Below are positions 5,537 to 7,636 of a DNA stretch of 7,636 bases, piece after piece. The first letter of the stretch is position 1. Each line of letters begins with the position of its first letter. The notes below the pieces were generated by a model. It was not told where the DNA came from and made no database searches. It worked only from the letters and a program-made list of their open reading frames with translations. Both the position numbers and the translations under genes were made by a program. Source of the DNA: Verrucomicrobiota bacterium (GTDB lineage Bacteria > Verrucomicrobiota > Verrucomicrobiia > Verrucomicrobiales > Akkermansiaceae); NCBI GenBank assembly GCA_009885905.1, contig VFJU01000553.1, positions 1 through 7,636 on the forward strand, written 5' to 3'.

Positions 5537-7303
5537 ATGCACAATGTCGGTTCCGAATTAGAAACCACCTATGAAGGTATTCCTGCCTCGCCTGGCATCG
5601 CCATCGCCCCGGTACACGTCATCGCTAGGGGTTTCTCATCACCCGAGATCTACGAAATCCTAGAGTCCGATCTCGAAGCCGAACAGCAACGGTTTCTGCA
5701 AGCTCTCGAGGTTACCAAACGGCAACTCATCGAACTCCAGGGCAAACTTGAAGACCTATCAGGTGACAACGAAAGTGGAATTTTCGAAGCACACGTGATG
5801 ATGCTCGAGGATCGCTCGGTGGTAGACCGGGTGCTTCTCGCTATCGCCACCCGCCTTCAAAATGCTGAGTATGCATTTTACGCGGTCATGCAAAATTTCC
5901 TCGAGGCAATGCGACGCATTCCCGACCCTTATTTGCGTGAGCGTACCTCTGACATTGAAGACGTCGCTCAGCGAGTGTTACGAAATTTTATTGTTGATGA
6001 CGACGTCCGCCACCAAACTCCGCAAGATCGTCATGTGCTCGTGGCTTATGATCTCGCACCTTCTGATACCGCATCGATGAACCGCCGTCATGTGCTGGGA
6101 TTCGCGACCGAGCAAGGCAGCGTGAACTCACACACCGCGATTCTAGCTCGTGCATTTGGAATCCCTGCCATCGTAGGTCTTGATGCAGCTGTCATTGATA
6201 TTATTGCTCTAACACCATCCATCCTAGATGGATACTCTGGTAAACTCATTCTACACCCGAAGCCAGAAACGCTAGAGCACTATCGAAAACTCTCGCTGGC
6301 AAAAGAAAAAGTCCACAGTGCTCTGGATGCCATGCGCGGAGCGGCCACCGAAACAGTCGATGGTAGGGCTCTCACCATTTCTGCGAACATCGAGCTGGTA
6401 GATGATTTACCACTTGTTAAACGCAGCGGTGCCAAAGGTATCGGACTGTATCGCACCGAGTTTCTTTTGCTAAATGGCAAGGAAATGCCCGATGAAAATC
6501 ACCAAGCCGAGGTTTACGCACGGGTCGTTCGTGAAATGGCGCCTCACACTGTTATTGTTAGAACTCTCGATGCTGGAGGCGACAAATTACCAGTAGAGCC
6601 ACTCACCGACCCCGAACCCAATCCATTTCTAGGTTGGCGCGGCATCCGAGTCTCTCTTGCTCGTCCTGCGATGTTTAAGGAGCAAATTCGAGCCGTTCTA
6701 AGAGTCAGTGCTCTTGGTAAGGTCGCTCTCATGTTCCCAATGATCTCTGGCTTATCAGAAATTCGTAAAAGCAAAGAATTGGTGAGACGCTGCATGGATG
6801 AGTTAGATAAAGAACAAATTCCTTTCAACCACGAACTGCCCGTCGGAATCATGATCGAGGTTCCTGCTGCAGCCATCTGCGCCGACCTATTAGCTCCCGA
6901 GGTGGATTTCTTTTCGATTGGTACCAATGACTTGATCCAATACACCGTCGCCGCCGATCGTGTTAACCCGCATGTGGCAGACCTTTATCGCCCCACCCAC
7001 CCAGCGGTGATTCGCTTGATTAAACGCACGATCGATGCGGCAACGAACAACGGTATCTGGACCGGAATTTGTGGTGAAATGGCGGGAGACATACGCCTCA
7101 CCCCCCTTCTGCTCGGTTTGGGCGTCGAAGAACTCTCAGTAGGTCCACAACAAGTACCCCGCGTCGGCCAAGCAATCCGCTCACTCAGTCACGCTGCGTG
7201 TGCCGCCATGGCGGACGAGGCACTACGCCACCCACGGAGCCAGGGTGTTCTAGATCTCTCATTGTCACTTGCGAATAAGCACTATCCAGAACTGCTAGAT
7301 TGA
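5537..7303 (+). CDS. ptsI: PTS enzyme I (phosphoenolpyruvate-protein phosphotransferase)
   Basis: This cytosolic enzyme takes phosphate from phosphoenolpyruvate and passes it to HPr, the first step of the phosphotransferase system. From the ATG at 5537 it has 588 residues, normal for EI, and lacks the N-terminal GAF domain of PtsP. The N-terminal domain opens with Y-E-G-I-P-A-S-P-G-I-A. The phospho-histidine is H199, in G-S-V-N-S-H-T-A-I-L-A-R. The PEP-binding barrel holds R306 (G-L-Y-R-T-E-F), R342 (R-T-L-D-A-G-G-D-K), E441 (G-I-M-I-E-V-P-A), N464 and D465 (S-I-G-T-N-D-L-I-Q-Y-T), and the acid Cys C512 (G-I-C-G-E-M-A-G-D). All catalytic residues are present. The frame stays open from a TTG at 5489, but that start would overlap the leader repeats and add 16 residues not expected in the family. 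No ptsH or EII gene adjoins, so a regulatory role is possible. A flavin oxidoreductase gene follows after 42 bases. Confidence 0.95.
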   Translation: MHNVGSELETTYEGIPASPGIAIAPVHVIARGFSSPEIYEILESDLEAEQQRFLQALEVTKRQLIELQGKLEDLSGDNESGIFEAHVMMLEDRSVVDRVLLAIATRLQNAEYAFYAVMQNFLEAMRRIPDPYLRERTSDIEDVAQRVLRNFIVDDDVRHQTPQDRHVLVAYDLAPSDTASMNRRHVLGFATEQGSVNSHTAILARAFGIPAIVGLDAAVIDIIALTPSILDGYSGKLILHPKPETLEHYRKLSLAKEKVHSALDAMRGAATETVDGRALTISANIELVDDLPLVKRSGAKGIGLYRTEFLLLNGKEMPDENHQAEVYARVVREMAPHTVIVRTLDAGGDKLPVEPLTDPEPNPFLGWRGIRVSLARPAMFKEQIRAVLRVSALGKVALMFPMISGLSEIRKSKELVRRCMDELDKEQIPFNHELPVGIMIEVPAAAICADLLAPEVDFFSIGTNDLIQYTVAADRVNPHVADLYRPTHPAVIRLIKRTIDAATNNGIWTGICGEMAGDIRLTPLLLGLGVEELSVGPQQVPRVGQAIRSLSHAACAAMADEALRHPRSQGVLDLSLSLANKHYPELLD

Positions 7304-7345
7304 TTTGTCGATTCGCAGATCGATTATTATTAGATTTTTACTATC

Positions 7346-7636
7346 ATGTCTGATCCTCTTTTCGAACCCCTTCATGCGGGTGCTTTCCAGTTGCAAAACC
7401 GTATCATCATGGCACCGCTCACTCGCTGCCGAGCATCAACCGGACGCGTACCTAACGCGATGATGGCCAAATATTATGGCCAACGTGCTTCGTTCGGCAT
7501 GATTCTATCAGAAGCCACTTCGATCTCACCACTCGGCGTCGGTTATCCAAACACTCCGGGTATTTGGTCTCCTGAGCAAGTCACTGGTTGGAAACTCATC
7601 ACTCAGGCGGTTCATCGTGCTGGCGGTATCATCTTA
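7346..7636 (+). CDS. Old yellow enzyme family NADH:flavin oxidoreductase, N-terminal part
   Basis: The first 97 codons start at the ATG at 7346 and run off the right edge. Old yellow enzymes are FMN-containing TIM-barrel ene-reductases that use NAD(P)H to reduce activated alkenes, and in some members nitro-compounds or nitrate esters. The visible part follows the NemA/alkene-reductase pattern: L-F-E-P-L at 5-9, N-R-I-I-M-A-P-L-T-R at 18-27 (the P-L-T-R segment carries the FMN-contacting Thr), Y-Y-G-Q-R-A-S at 43-49, S-E-A-T-S-I-S near 55-61, and G-Y-P-N-T-P-G-I-W-S-P-E-Q near 66-78. The substrate-binding His pair and the active-site Tyr lie beyond the edge. It starts 42 bases after ptsI on the same strand, so it may be co-transcribed, but no functional link is obvious. 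No clear ribosome binding site is present. Confidence 0.92.
   Translation, partial: MSDPLFEPLHAGAFQLQNRIIMAPLTRCRASTGRVPNAMMAKYYGQRASFGMILSEATSISPLGVGYPNTPGIWSPEQVTGWKLITQAVHRAGGIIL

Noticed and set aside
7308..7323. Small inverted repeat TCGAT/ATCGA after ptsI, followed by T-rich sequence
   Set aside because: The stem has only five pairs and the following stretch is interrupted by A and G, so it does not make a convincing terminator.

Overview
The window carries a stretch of bacterial chromosome with about half G+C by eye and tightly packed genes. Seven protein genes are visible: five complete and one cut off at each edge. The cell-wall amidase and two exported or membrane-anchored proteins suggest a diderm bacterium. 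The style of the two uncharacterised proteins and the scarcity of Shine-Dalgarno sites remind me of Verrucomicrobiota (Opitutae-like). That placement is an impression, not a demonstrated assignment. I saw no tRNA, rRNA, insertion sequence, CRISPR array or phage gene.

Layout. On the minus strand from about 2021 down to the left edge lie three genes in a row: a small exported protein with YD-like beta motifs (1482-2021), a membrane-anchored 435-residue protein (125-1432), and the first 33 residues of an acylphosphatase (1-99). Gaps are 49 and 25 bases, so they may form one operon. folP (dihydropteroate synthase, 2064-2915, plus strand) diverges from this group. It converges, with only four bases between stop codons, on a secreted N-acetylmuramoyl-L-alanine amidase (2920-3966, minus). 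Upstream of the amidase on the same strand is folC (4126-5337, minus). A regulatory-looking interval of about 200 bases separates folC from a divergent ptsI (enzyme I of the phosphotransferase system, 5537-7303, plus). ptsI is followed after 42 bases by the start of an old yellow enzyme family flavin oxidoreductase (7346 to the right edge).

How they fit together. folP and folC act in the same pathway: FolP makes dihydropteroate and FolC converts it to dihydrofolate and adds glutamates. Here they sit on opposite strands around a peptidoglycan hydrolase. ptsI has no ptsH or EII gene beside it within the window.

The most interesting item is the 435-residue protein at 125-1432. Its layout matches, from memory, a bacterial family of predicted zinc metallopeptidases. 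The positions where that family has HExxH and the third zinc-binding glutamate read G-I-L-S-R and Q instead, so it looks like a catalytically dead pseudo-peptidase tethered to the membrane. The second is the ptsI leader, where one short sequence can pair with three different partners.
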